A DNA stretch of 64,000 nt, taken from CADEEX01 sp964577955. GTDB lineage: Bacteria; Acidobacteriota; Vicinamibacteria; Vicinamibacterales; CAVVIG01. A program made the position numbers and the translations under genes. The notes under the pieces are model-generated. The model had not been told where the DNA came from. It saw nothing but the letters and a program-made list of their open reading frames with translations, and did not search any database. Shown here in pieces: positions 25,400-33,196 of this stretch (its first letter is position 1; each line of letters starts with the position of its first letter). Location of the stretch: NCBI GenBank assembly GCA_964577955.1, contig CAZOAZ010000034.1, positions 3,586 to 67,585 on the forward strand. The letters are read 5' to 3'.

Positions 25400-26512
25400 A
25401 TGAGGCACCAGGGACTCGCGTTCGCGGCGGCCGCCGCTGCCGTCGTTGCCGTCGCGTGGCCCAATTGGACGGCGGTACACGCCGCCGACTCGCCGACGTG
25501 GCGTGTCCGCGCCGCCGCGGCATATCTCGATACGCGTCAGGACGAGTGGCAGCGCTGGCCATCCGCAGCGCGGGATCACGACACGGCCTGTGTGTCCTGT
25601 CACTCGGCGCTGCCGTACGCCCTGGCGCGTCCGGCCTTGCGCGCGACGTTGAACGAGCGCGGCCCGTCGCCGGGCGAATCGCGCCTCTTTGCCGACGTCG
25701 TGAAGCGTGTTCGATCGTGGAACGAAATGGAGCCGTGGTATCCGGACCAGACGCGCGGTCTGCCCAAGACGTCCGAATCGCGTGGCACCGAATCAGTGAT
25801 CAACGCCGTCGTGCTGGCCAGGCGCGACGCTGACGCCGGCGTACTGAGCACTGAGGGGCGTCAGGCGCTTTCCCACATGTGGGCGCAGCAGATGCGGACC
25901 GGCGAGCTGTCCGGTGCCTGGGCCTGGCTGAGTTTTCGCCTCGAGCCCTGGGAAGGCGCCCAGTCCGCGTACTTCGGCGCCGCGCTGGCGGCGGTGGCGG
26001 TTGGCACCGCGCCAGCCAACTACGCGGCGAATGCGGAGATTCAGAAGAGTGTCGAACTGCTGCGTGGCTATCTCACCAGAAACGCCGCCGCTCAGCACAC
26101 CTTGAACAAGATGATGCTGCTGTGGGCCGCGTCCAGGCTTCACGGACTTCTGACGCCGGCCGCACGCGAAGCGCTGATGGCCGACGTCCTGGCGGCGCAG
26201 CAACGCGACGGGGGCTGGAGTACGGCGCTCCTCGGGCCGTGGCAGCGCGCTGACGGAACGGCGCTGGACACGGCGAGCGATGGCTACGCGACCGGGCTCG
26301 CGACCTTCGCGCTGCAGCAGTCAGGCCTGTCGTCGACCGACGCACGCGTCGCACGTGGCCTGGGCTGGTTGACGGCGCATCAGGACAAGGCGACGGGTCG
26401 ATGGTCGGCGGTGTCGCTGAACAAGCAGCGTGATGCGCAGACCGAGGCCGCGAAATTCATGAACGACGTCGCGACGGCGTACGCCGTGCTCGCGCTGACC
26501 GCGGTGCGGTGA
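25400..26512 (+). CDS. secreted monohaem protein with alpha/alpha-toroid-like body, in the qhp operon
   Basis: The 370-residue protein has a signal peptide (about 1-29) and one c-type haem site, C64-V-S-C67-H68. After it come helical repeats with squalene-cyclase/prenyltransferase-like signatures: Q-Q-R-D-G-G-W-S and Y-A-T-G-L-A-T-F-A-L-Q-Q-S-G, then G-L-G-W-L and a closing A-T-A-Y-A-V-L-A-L. Catalytic D-x-D-D residues of true cyclases are not seen. It lies 27 bases after the beta subunit and 66 bases before the exporter, on the same strand, so it is surely co-transcribed. It may be the electron acceptor for the dehydrogenase, or bind its substrate. I do not know such a gene in the characterised Paracoccus operon. 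Confidence 0.8.
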   Translation: MRHQGLAFAAAAAAVVAVAWPNWTAVHAADSPTWRVRAAAAYLDTRQDEWQRWPSAARDHDTACVSCHSALPYALARPALRATLNERGPSPGESRLFADVVKRVRSWNEMEPWYPDQTRGLPKTSESRGTESVINAVVLARRDADAGVLSTEGRQALSHMWAQQMRTGELSGAWAWLSFRLEPWEGAQSAYFGAALAAVAVGTAPANYAANAEIQKSVELLRGYLTRNAAAQHTLNKMMLLWAASRLHGLLTPAAREALMADVLAAQQRDGGWSTALLGPWQRADGTALDTASDGYATGLATFALQQSGLSSTDARVARGLGWLTAHQDKATGRWSAVSLNKQRDAQTEAAKFMNDVATAYAVLALTAVR

Positions 26513-26578
26513 CACCGTGAGCTCTTCCCTCCCTGGGACCAGGTGCGGGGCCGGCGCCTGACAAGGAGCGTCTGGACA

Positions 26579-28306
26579 GTGTCTCCCGAGTTTCGCCGCC
26601 CCCTGGCCTACCTGCTGCCATATCGGCGGGCGCTGGCGGTCATTCTCCTGCTGAGCGCGCTCAACACCACGCTCGCGCTGGCGCAGCCGTATCTATCGAA
26701 AGTGCTCGTCGATCGTGCGTTCGCGGAACGAGATCTCGTGGCGTTGTACTGGACTGTGGCGCTATTTGCCGTCGCGGCGATCGGCGGCTTCTTTCTCACC
26801 GCCGTCATCGGACTGCGCTACACGCGGGTGTCCGCGAACGTCCTGTTCGACATGCGCCTGGCCGTCTATCAGCATCTGCTGAAGCTCTCGCCGCGGTTCT
26901 ACGCCCGACGTCCGCTCGGCGACATCCTGGCCCGCATCAATAACGACGTCGGCGAGATTCAGCGGGTCGCCTCGGAGTCGCTGTTCTCCTGGGTGGGAAA
27001 CCTGTTGTTCTTCGTTGGCAGCGTGGTCGCAATGCTCTGGCTCGACGCGCGACTGGCGGTCGCCGGCCTGACGCTCCTCCCGATCTCGGTGTGGGTGCTG
27101 GTTCGCACGCGCCGGTCGCTGGCGCGCCACATCAAGGCGATGCGCGAAGCCAGCGCCGCGATCGGCAGCTTTCTCGTCGAGACGCTCCAGATCGTGCGTC
27201 TGGTCGTCACGTCGAACGCGCAGACTCGTGAGAGCCAGCGGTTTCATCGCGCCAATGCCGGTTTCATCAAGGCGTTGATGGCGATGCAACTCTGGTCCTA
27301 TTTCTCAGGCGCCGCGCCGGGACTGGTGCTCTCCGCGGGATACGCGGTGGTGTTCCTCTATGGCGGCCGCCGGGTCATCGACGGTTCGTTGACGCTCGGG
27401 ACCTTCATCGCGTTCATGGCGTACTACATGCGGATCTTTTCACCGATTCAGGCCTTGATGGGGCTCTACTCGAGCCTGGCGACCGTTCAGGTGTCGCTCA
27501 CGCGTGTCCACGAGCTGTTGGACGCGGCGCCGGACGTCGTCGAGGCCGCGGCGGCGGTCAGATTGCCGAAGATCCGCGGGACGATCGAATTCGACGGCGT
27601 CAGCCTCGACTTCGGACGCGGTCAGGTGCTGCAAGCGGTGACGTTTTCGGTGGCGGCGGGACAGACGCTCGCCATTGTCGGCCCGAGCGGCAGCGGCAAA
27701 TCCACGATTGCCGACCTCCTGGTGCGCCTCCTCGATCCCGATGCGGGTGTCGTTCGTCTCGACGGCTTCGACCTGACGCGCGTCTCACTCGAGGATGTGC
27801 GCCGCCGTATCGCGCTCGTGGATCAGGCGCCGATGCTCCTTCACGCCACCATTGCCGAGAACGTCAGGTACGCGCGGCCGGACGCGTCCGAACTCGAGGT
27901 GCAGGGCGCGATCCACCTCGCAGGGCTCGACGAGTTGCTTGACCGCCTGCCGGACCGCCTCAACACCATCGTCGGCGAACGCGGCGCGGCGCTCTCGGCG
28001 GGTGAACGCCAGCGGATCGCGATCGCGCGGGCGCTGCTCATGGATCCCGACGTGCTCGTGCTCGACGAGCCGACCGCCGCGCTCGATCCAGTCTCCGAGC
28101 GGCAGGTTCTTGACGGCTATCGGCGGGCCATGCACGGGCGCACGACGGTGTTGATCACGCACGATTTCGCGCTCGCGTCAGAAGCCGATCGCGTCGTCGT
28201 CCTCGGCGAGCGCGGCATCATCGAGCAGGGGCAGCCGGCGGAACTGCTCGCGAAGGGTGGCCGGTTCGCCACGCTGTTCGAAGATCGGATTCATGTTCCT
28301 CGCTGA
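26579..28306 (+). CDS. qhpF: ABC transporter (fused membrane and ATPase domains), likely gamma-subunit exporter
   Basis: The 575-residue protein has about six membrane segments in residues 15-300. An ATPase domain follows, with Walker A G-P-S-G-S-G-K-S-T (about 368), signature L-S-A-G-E (about 472) and Walker B V-L-V-L-D-E-P (about 494). Known qhp operons carry one such exporter (QhpF), which moves the cross-linked gamma subunit to the periplasm. It lacks an N-terminal peptidase domain; the protease next door does that task. The GTG at 26579 has AAGGAG ten bases before it; the GTG at 26543 is also in frame but adds a basic stretch with no clear ribosome site. Confidence 0.88.
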   Translation: MSPEFRRPLAYLLPYRRALAVILLLSALNTTLALAQPYLSKVLVDRAFAERDLVALYWTVALFAVAAIGGFFLTAVIGLRYTRVSANVLFDMRLAVYQHLLKLSPRFYARRPLGDILARINNDVGEIQRVASESLFSWVGNLLFFVGSVVAMLWLDARLAVAGLTLLPISVWVLVRTRRSLARHIKAMREASAAIGSFLVETLQIVRLVVTSNAQTRESQRFHRANAGFIKALMAMQLWSYFSGAAPGLVLSAGYAVVFLYGGRRVIDGSLTLGTFIAFMAYYMRIFSPIQALMGLYSSLATVQVSLTRVHELLDAAPDVVEAAAAVRLPKIRGTIEFDGVSLDFGRGQVLQAVTFSVAAGQTLAIVGPSGSGKSTIADLLVRLLDPDAGVVRLDGFDLTRVSLEDVRRRIALVDQAPMLLHATIAENVRYARPDASELEVQGAIHLAGLDELLDRLPDRLNTIVGERGAALSAGERQRIAIARALLMDPDVLVLDEPTAALDPVSERQVLDGYRRAMHGRTTVLITHDFALASEADRVVVLGERGIIEQGQPAELLAKGGRFATLFEDRIHVPR

Positions 28307-29039
28307 GTACACCGGCCGCGGCGTCCGAGTTGCCATCGTCGATAGCGGCGTGCATGCCGCCCATCCGCACGTGAACGGCGTCGAGCAGGGTGTGGCGATC
28401 CGCGAGGACGGGTCGCTCGACGACGACTACGCGGACAGGCTCGGCCACGGCACCGCAGTGGCAGCGGCGATTCGCGACAAGGCACCCGACGCGTTGATCG
28501 TGGCCGTCAGGGTGTTCTTCAGCACCTTGTCGACGGACGTGGCTTCGCTCGTGAACGGCATCGACGAGGCCTGCCGCCGCGGCGCACACGCGATCAACCT
28601 GAGTCTCGGGACGTCGAACCCGAACCATCGTGTGCTGCTCGAGGCCGCCGCCGCCCGCGCGCGTGCGGGCGGCGCGATCATTGTTGCGGCGGGGGAGGAT
28701 GCCGGCGTCACCTGGCTGCCGGGAGCGATCGACGGCGTGCTGGCCGCGCGACTCGACTGGGAAATGCGGCGCGACGAATATCGAGTCACCGCGAACGGCG
28801 ATCGCCTCGAAGTCTCCGCGTCCGGATATCCCCGCGAGATTCCAGGTGTCCCGCGCGAACGCAACCTGAAGGGGTTGAGCTTCGCGGTGGCGAATACCAC
28901 TGGCTTTGTCGCGCGTGCGCTCGAGGCGAGACCCGGCGCGGGACTGAGTCAGGTGCTCGCGGTGCTCGATCGCGAGGCGCGCGGCGCCGGCCGCGCGATT
29001 GCCGCGGGCGGCCATTCGGAAGACCGCGACCGGCCGTGA
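28293..29039 (+). CDS. qhpE: subtilisin-like leader protease for the gamma subunit
   Basis: The 248-residue protein has no signal peptide, so it works in the cytoplasm. The catalytic triad is D17 in I-V-D-S-G, H52 in G-H-G-T-A and S196 in G-L-S-F-A, the last being an unusual form of the common G-T-S-M-A. The loop that normally offers the oxyanion Asn (A-A-G-N) reads A-A-G-E135-D here. In the Paracoccus system QhpE removes the leader from the cross-linked gamma peptide. The start ATG lies 14 bases inside qhpF and the stop overlaps qhpG, which supports co-translation. It is smaller than secreted subtilases, as expected for a dedicated processing enzyme. Confidence 0.87.
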   Translation: MFLAEYTGRGVRVAIVDSGVHAAHPHVNGVEQGVAIREDGSLDDDYADRLGHGTAVAAAIRDKAPDALIVAVRVFFSTLSTDVASLVNGIDEACRRGAHAINLSLGTSNPNHRVLLEAAAARARAGGAIIVAAGEDAGVTWLPGAIDGVLAARLDWEMRRDEYRVTANGDRLEVSASGYPREIPGVPRERNLKGLSFAVANTTGFVARALEARPGAGLSQVLAVLDREARGAGRAIAAGGHSEDRDRP

Positions 29040-30526
29040 CCGTCGACGCCGACCTCGTCGTGATCGGCGGCGGTCCCGCGGGCGCCACGGCTGCCGGCCT
29101 GCTGGCCGCCTGGGGTCATCGAGTCGTGCTGGTGCATGCGGAGCCGGACGGCCCGAGCCTGGCCGAATCGCTCCCCGCCAGCATCCGCAAGCTGTTTCGG
29201 TTTCTTGGTCAGCTCGATGCCGTCGAGGCCGCCTCGTTTCACCCCAATCACGGCAACGTCTCGCGGTGGGCCGGGCAGGATGCCGTGGCGCCGACAACCG
29301 ATGCCGGCTATCACGTGCGGCGATCGTCGTTCGACAACGTGCTCCGGGAACACGCGCGCGGTCGAGGCGTGACCGTTCTGAACGGCCATGTCCGTCGCGT
29401 CGAATTGTCGTCTCCGGTGGTGGTCGAGTGCGTTGGAACAGAAGGCCCGCGAACGTGCCGGGGACAGTACGTCCTCGACTGCTCTGGCCGTGCCGGCGTC
29501 GTCGCCAGACGCGGTTTGCGCCGCGCCGACGCCGCGTATCGAACGCTCGCCGTTGCGGCTGAGTGGCAGACCGACGCGTGGCCGCAAGCCGAGCGCACGC
29601 AGACGGTCGTGGACAGCTACGACCATGGATGGGCATGGTCGATCCCGTTGTCGAGCGTGCGCCGCCAGTGCACGGTGATGATCGACGCGGATCGTACGAC
29701 GGTCCGGAAGTCGGACCTCGAACGTCTGTATGCCGAGGAACTGCGACGGGCGCAGACGATCAGCGCGCGGCTCGCAGACGCCCAGCGCATCGGTCCGGTT
29801 TGGGCGTGTGACGCCTCCACGTACGATTCAGTCCGCGCCTTCGAACAGGATGCGCTGCTCGTCGGTGACGCGTCGTCTTCGGTCGACGTGCTGTCGTCGG
29901 GCGGCGTCAAGAAGGCGCTCGCATCCGCCTGGAACGCCGCCGTCGTCGTCCACACGTGCCTGACGAAGCCGGGGATGCGATCCGCGGCGGCCGCATTTTA
30001 CGACCGGCGCGAGCGGCAGGTGCACACGGAGTACGCGCGGCGGGCAGCGTCCTTTTTTGCCGAGGCCGCGCTGGCCCACGACGATCCATTCTGGACCGTG
30101 CGAGCGGTCCCGGTTGAAGCCGACGACAGTCCATCGGACTTCACCCTGTCGCGCGATCCAGCCGTGCGGCAGATGGTCGAACAACTGCGTGACGCACCGG
30201 AACTACGACTGGCGATCGATCCGCAGGTGACGTTCACAGACGTGGCCGCGATCGAAGGCCGGGAGATCGTCCTGCGCGAAGGCGTCGCGATTCCGGGCCT
30301 CGCGACGCCGGTCCGCCACGCGGCCGGTCTGAATCTGCCAGCGCTGATCCGGATGACGCCGCATCATCGGGACGTGGCGTCGCTTCTCACCGCCTATGAA
30401 CGCGATGTCTCACCGGCCGATCCCCGGGGCCTGCTCACGGCGCTGGCGTTCTTGATCACGCGCCGCGTGCTGCGCGTATCCGATCGTGAAATCCTGCTTC
30501 AGCCGGATTCGTCCGGCTCCGGCTGA
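29036..30526 (+). CDS. qhpG: FAD-dependent monooxygenase for CTQ formation
   Basis: The 496-residue protein has an FAD-binding G11-G-G13-P-A-G16 motif at the N-terminus and a C-D-A-S-T-Y ... L-L-V-G-D-A-S-S-S-V-D segment for the second FAD contact. QhpG hydroxylates the tryptophan of the gamma subunit, the first step to CTQ; position and family agree. It also contains W199-A-W-S-I-P204, a fit to the W-x-W-x-I-P motif best known from flavin-dependent halogenases, in which it is thought to suppress monooxygenation. The GTG start overlaps the protease stop by four bases. It is the last gene of the operon; a palindrome covers its stop codon. Confidence 0.87.
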   Translation: MTVDADLVVIGGGPAGATAAGLLAAWGHRVVLVHAEPDGPSLAESLPASIRKLFRFLGQLDAVEAASFHPNHGNVSRWAGQDAVAPTTDAGYHVRRSSFDNVLREHARGRGVTVLNGHVRRVELSSPVVVECVGTEGPRTCRGQYVLDCSGRAGVVARRGLRRADAAYRTLAVAAEWQTDAWPQAERTQTVVDSYDHGWAWSIPLSSVRRQCTVMIDADRTTVRKSDLERLYAEELRRAQTISARLADAQRIGPVWACDASTYDSVRAFEQDALLVGDASSSVDVLSSGGVKKALASAWNAAVVVHTCLTKPGMRSAAAAFYDRRERQVHTEYARRAASFFAEAALAHDDPFWTVRAVPVEADDSPSDFTLSRDPAVRQMVEQLRDAPELRLAIDPQVTFTDVAAIEGREIVLREGVAIPGLATPVRHAAGLNLPALIRMTPHHRDVASLLTAYERDVSPADPRGLLTALAFLITRRVLRVSDREILLQPDSSGSG

Positions 30527-30536
30527 AGCCGGAGCC
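30515..30536. repeat. palindrome GGCTCCGGCT-ga-AGCCGGAGCC over the qhpG stop codon
   Basis: Perfect 10-base inverted repeat between the convergent qhpG and anti-sigma genes; the TGA stop is in its centre. Another half-copy (CTTCAGCCGGA) lies just upstream at 30498-30508. It could end transcription of the qhp operon, but no T-tract follows. Confidence 0.75.
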
Positions 30537-30553
30537 CACAACCTTGTTTCGCT

Positions 30554-31543
30554 CTAGCGCGTGCGTTCGCTGACCGCGATCCTCATCCGGTCTCCGCCCA
30601 GCACCGTCCCCGTTGCGGCCCGATCCGTAAAACGCAGTTCGTAGGACCGTCCAAATTCCAGCAGCGCGGCCGGCAGCGTCGTGCTGACGTTCGCGGCCGC
30701 CGGCGACATCGCCACGGGAACCGTGTCGGTCCAGAGCACGGTGCCGTTTCGGGCGAGCTCAAACGTGACGGCATGCGGAGTCGGCGTTCCGGGAACTTCG
30801 ACGCGTAGCGTGACGGACTGGGCGCCGCGCGGGAATTCCACCGGCACCTCGTCGAACGAGCGCGCCCGGATACCGCTGCCCGCCGCCGCGGGGCGTGGGA
30901 ATACGATCGTCACGGCTTCGAGCGCGGGCAACAACGACGGCGTGGGTGCGGGCGCCGGCGGAGCGGCCGGCTCGGGGAGCGAAGGAAGCGGTGGTGCCGC
31001 CTGTGGCGCCGGCCGGCGGCGGTTGTCGCCGGCGCGCACGCTCGGCGCCGCTGGTATTGGAGTAGCCGCTGTGGCACTGGCCGGCGGGACGACTGCCGGC
31101 GGAGCGATCTCCGGCACCACCGCAGGTGGTGGCGCGTCAGCGCCTCGGCCGACCTCGCGGTTCGTCGACAAAGGAGCCGGGGTGGGGAAATTTCGCGCGA
31201 CGACGCCGGAGTTCTTGTCTGCCCGCGGTGACGAAAGCGCGAAGGCGATGGCGACGGCAACAATCGCGGTTCCGCCGGCGAGCGCAAGCGGCCATGGCCG
31301 GAAAACCGTGAGCCGCGACGCGGCAGGTGCGGCGGCCTGCGGCGGGAGTGGACCATCGAGTAAGCGTGTGAGCCGGTCGATGCGCGCCGCACAGGCGGGG
31401 CACCAGATCCGGTGCAGCTCGACCCGTTCTCGATCGACCGTGGCGTCGCGGAGAAAGGCCTCGATCTCGCTCGTGAGCAGATGCGGTCCGGCGAGCGCCT
31501 CGAGTTCCGCATCACCCCGGATGAGCCGTTCGTGTTCGGTCAT
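30554..31543 (-). CDS. anti-sigma factor-like membrane protein with zinc finger
   Basis: The 329-residue protein has an N-terminal cytoplasmic part with H-R-I-W-C-P-A-C, the H-x3-C-x2-C of zinc-binding anti-sigma domains. One membrane segment follows (about 90-110), then a long Pro/Ala/Thr-rich periplasmic linker, and then a beta-rich C-terminal domain with R-V-E-V-P-G-T-P-T-P and S-Y-E-L-R-F-T. It overlaps the upstream sigma-like gene by four bases (ATGA), the classical arrangement. It should hold the sigma factor at the membrane and release it on a signal sensed by the outer domain. The signal is unknown. Confidence 0.75.
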   Translation of the reverse strand: MTEHERLIRGDAELEALAGPHLLTSEIEAFLRDATVDRERVELHRIWCPACAARIDRLTRLLDGPLPPQAAAPAASRLTVFRPWPLALAGGTAIVAVAIAFALSSPRADKNSGVVARNFPTPAPLSTNREVGRGADAPPPAVVPEIAPPAVVPPASATAATPIPAAPSVRAGDNRRRPAPQAAPPLPSLPEPAAPPAPAPTPSLLPALEAVTIVFPRPAAAGSGIRARSFDEVPVEFPRGAQSVTLRVEVPGTPTPHAVTFELARNGTVLWTDTVPVAMSPAAANVSTTLPAALLEFGRSYELRFTDRAATGTVLGGDRMRIAVSERTR

Positions 31544-32370
31544 GGCTGCTCCGGCCGTGGCGCGAGGGACACTCCGGGTCGCGGGCCGCGTCCCCGCGTC
31601 TCGCGTTGCTGGCGCAGATAGTCGCGGAACGACTGCGCCAGGTCGCGATGACCGTCATGTTCGAGCGCGCCAGCGATCGCTGTCACGCCGCCGATCACCG
31701 CGCGCTCGATTCGTTTCCGCGCGCCATCGAGCGTCATCGCAGGAGCGTCCGGAGCGCCGGCCGACAGCTGGTCGAGGGCCAGGTCCTTTCGTGACTGCCC
31801 CTGCAGGATGACGCGAACGAACATCTGCAGGTTGTAGACCTCACGGGCAGCGTTGGCACGACTCCCAGCGGCAGCCGCCTTCGCCAGCGCCCGAACCGCC
31901 TCCTGCACGGCCGCGACGTTTTCCCGCGCCACCGCGAGCTCGAACGGCGTGGACTCCGCCGGCGCGGCCAGTTCCATGTCGCCCTCGTCGAACGCGACTT
32001 CGCGCGGAGTGCCGTCCTCGGCGCGTCGATCGCGGCGCGCGGCGCGCAAGAACCGTCCGAGGTCCTGGGCGTGATGGTCGAGTTCGGCGGCAAGAAATGC
32101 CCGCCACTTGTCAGGCTCGCGGAGTCCGGCGAAGACGCGCTGCCGGGCCAGCTTTTCGGAGAACCGCGCGAAGACTTCGTCGGCAAATTCGCTGTCGCCG
32201 CGCCAGTAGTGGCGCGCGAGCTGCGCGCAGCGGCCTTTGAGCCACGCACCGTGCCGCGCCATGAATTCGTCGGCCAGGGCGGCGTATTTCGACGAGGCTG
32301 AGGCATTCCCGCCGGCCGGGTCACTGAGAGCTCCAACGAGTTCCTCGTCGGAGAGCTTGGCCATCGACAT
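31540..32370 (-). CDS. sigma-70-like (ECF-type) regulator
   Basis: The 276-residue protein has an N-terminal half like sigma region 2 (K-G-R-C-A-Q-L-A-R-H-Y-W-R-G-D-S-E-F-A-D-E-V-F) and a C-terminal half with helices and A-R-K-R-I-E-R-A-V, as in a region-4 recognition helix. The match is loose, so it is a divergent ECF sigma factor or a relative. It is coupled to the anti-sigma gene by a four-base overlap. The region upstream carries two palindromes in opposite orientation (32441-32555). No target genes can be named. The start M at 32370 may equally be the M two codons later. Confidence 0.6.
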   Translation of the reverse strand: MSMAKLSDEELVGALSDPAGGNASASSKYAALADEFMARHGAWLKGRCAQLARHYWRGDSEFADEVFARFSEKLARQRVFAGLREPDKWRAFLAAELDHHAQDLGRFLRAARRDRRAEDGTPREVAFDEGDMELAAPAESTPFELAVARENVAAVQEAVRALAKAAAAGSRANAAREVYNLQMFVRVILQGQSRKDLALDQLSAGAPDAPAMTLDGARKRIERAVIGGVTAIAGALEHDGHRDLAQSFRDYLRQQRETRGRGPRPGVSLAPRPEQP

Positions 32371-32440
32371 CCCCGGAAAAGACCACGATTGTATGCGTCT
32401 TCCAACGACCCCACTGAGAGAGAGAACGTCGCCGCTCTGG

Positions 32441-32555
32441 GTTTGCGACAGCCCACCGGGACGACGGACAGGCTAAAGCCTGTCCCTACCGGAGCGTCCG
32501 CCGGCCGCATCAGCGGTAGGGACAGGCTTCAGCCTGTCCGTTCAGTGTCGCAAAC
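32441..32555. repeat. REPIN-like nested inverted repeat
   Basis: Two palindromes, each with an ACAGGCT..AGCCTGT core, face each other. The 28-base arms 32464-32491 and 32514-32541 are near-perfect complements. An outer pair GTTTGCGACA (32441-32450) and TGTCGCAAAC (32546-32555) closes the structure. It lies between the divergent sigma and lipoprotein genes and fills most of their 223-base gap. Confidence 0.85.
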
Positions 32556-32593
32556 CTGAAGGCACGGCGTTCCCTGACGACAGGGAGGCACCT

Positions 32594-33157
32594 GTGACAC
32601 AACGGATTTGCACGGGGCTCATCGTGGCGGCGGCTCTGACCGCGGGTTGTGCCAACCCGCTCGCGCCTGACGCCGTCGACGCCGGCATCAGCGGCGGACC
32701 GTCGGGTAGTTATTGCGCGGAACTGGTCGCGCGGGCGACAGACCTTTCCAGCCCAATCTGTCCGGCGGCCGCCTGCGAGCCGGGGTATCCCGCGAGCACG
32801 CCCGTCAGGCTGCAGTTCAACCGTGAATTCCGATCGACCGCGGGCTGGGTCGTTACGAGTCTTGTGCTTCGGATTGGGAACGAGGTGTATCGCAGCGTCT
32901 CCGACTCTTCCAACAACCAGAGCTTCGAGCACTTTTCATTCGCGCTGTCTCCCCGCCCCCGCGCGGTGAGCCAATCGTTTACCCGCGCTCGCGTCTACAT
33001 TCAGTGGAACCACCATCCCGACGGCGGCGGGCAGCCCGCGACATCGATCGCCTGGGCAGAGGGCTCGATCGTGTCCGTGGCGCAGTCGTCCGCCGACGGC
33101 TCCGAGACGCTGACGCTGCGCGCCTATGTCGACTACGAGGTGGGCTGTAGCTCGTAG
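32594..33157 (+). CDS. lipoprotein of unknown function
   Basis: The 187-residue protein has a lipoprotein signal with lipobox L-T-A-G-C19, so the mature protein is lipid-anchored. The start is a GTG at 32594 with GGAGG about eight bases before it. Five more Cys (Y-C-A-E, I-C-P-A-A-A-C-E, and the last in V-G-C-S-S) suggest disulfides. The rest is beta-rich with no family I know. It is followed on the same strand by an Ig-like secreted protein. Confidence 0.72.
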   Translation: MTQRICTGLIVAAALTAGCANPLAPDAVDAGISGGPSGSYCAELVARATDLSSPICPAAACEPGYPASTPVRLQFNREFRSTAGWVVTSLVLRIGNEVYRSVSDSSNNQSFEHFSFALSPRPRAVSQSFTRARVYIQWNHHPDGGGQPATSIAWAEGSIVSVAQSSADGSETLTLRAYVDYEVGCSS

Positions 33158-33196
33158 ACGCACCGGCGCATAGGCTATGCTGCCTGCCATTCGCCG

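Noticed and set aside
25400..26512. Squalene or terpene cyclase
   Set aside because: The helical repeats are similar, but the catalytic acidic motif is absent and a haem site is present.
29036..30526. Calling this gene a tryptophan halogenase from its W-x-W-x-I-P motif
   Set aside because: The operon supplies a peptide tryptophan that must be hydroxylated to form CTQ, and a flavin enzyme is required there; the motif is kept as a finding.
30515..30536. Classical intrinsic terminator at the end of the qhp operon
   Set aside because: The stem is good but no T-run follows, and the same palindrome occurs inside genes.
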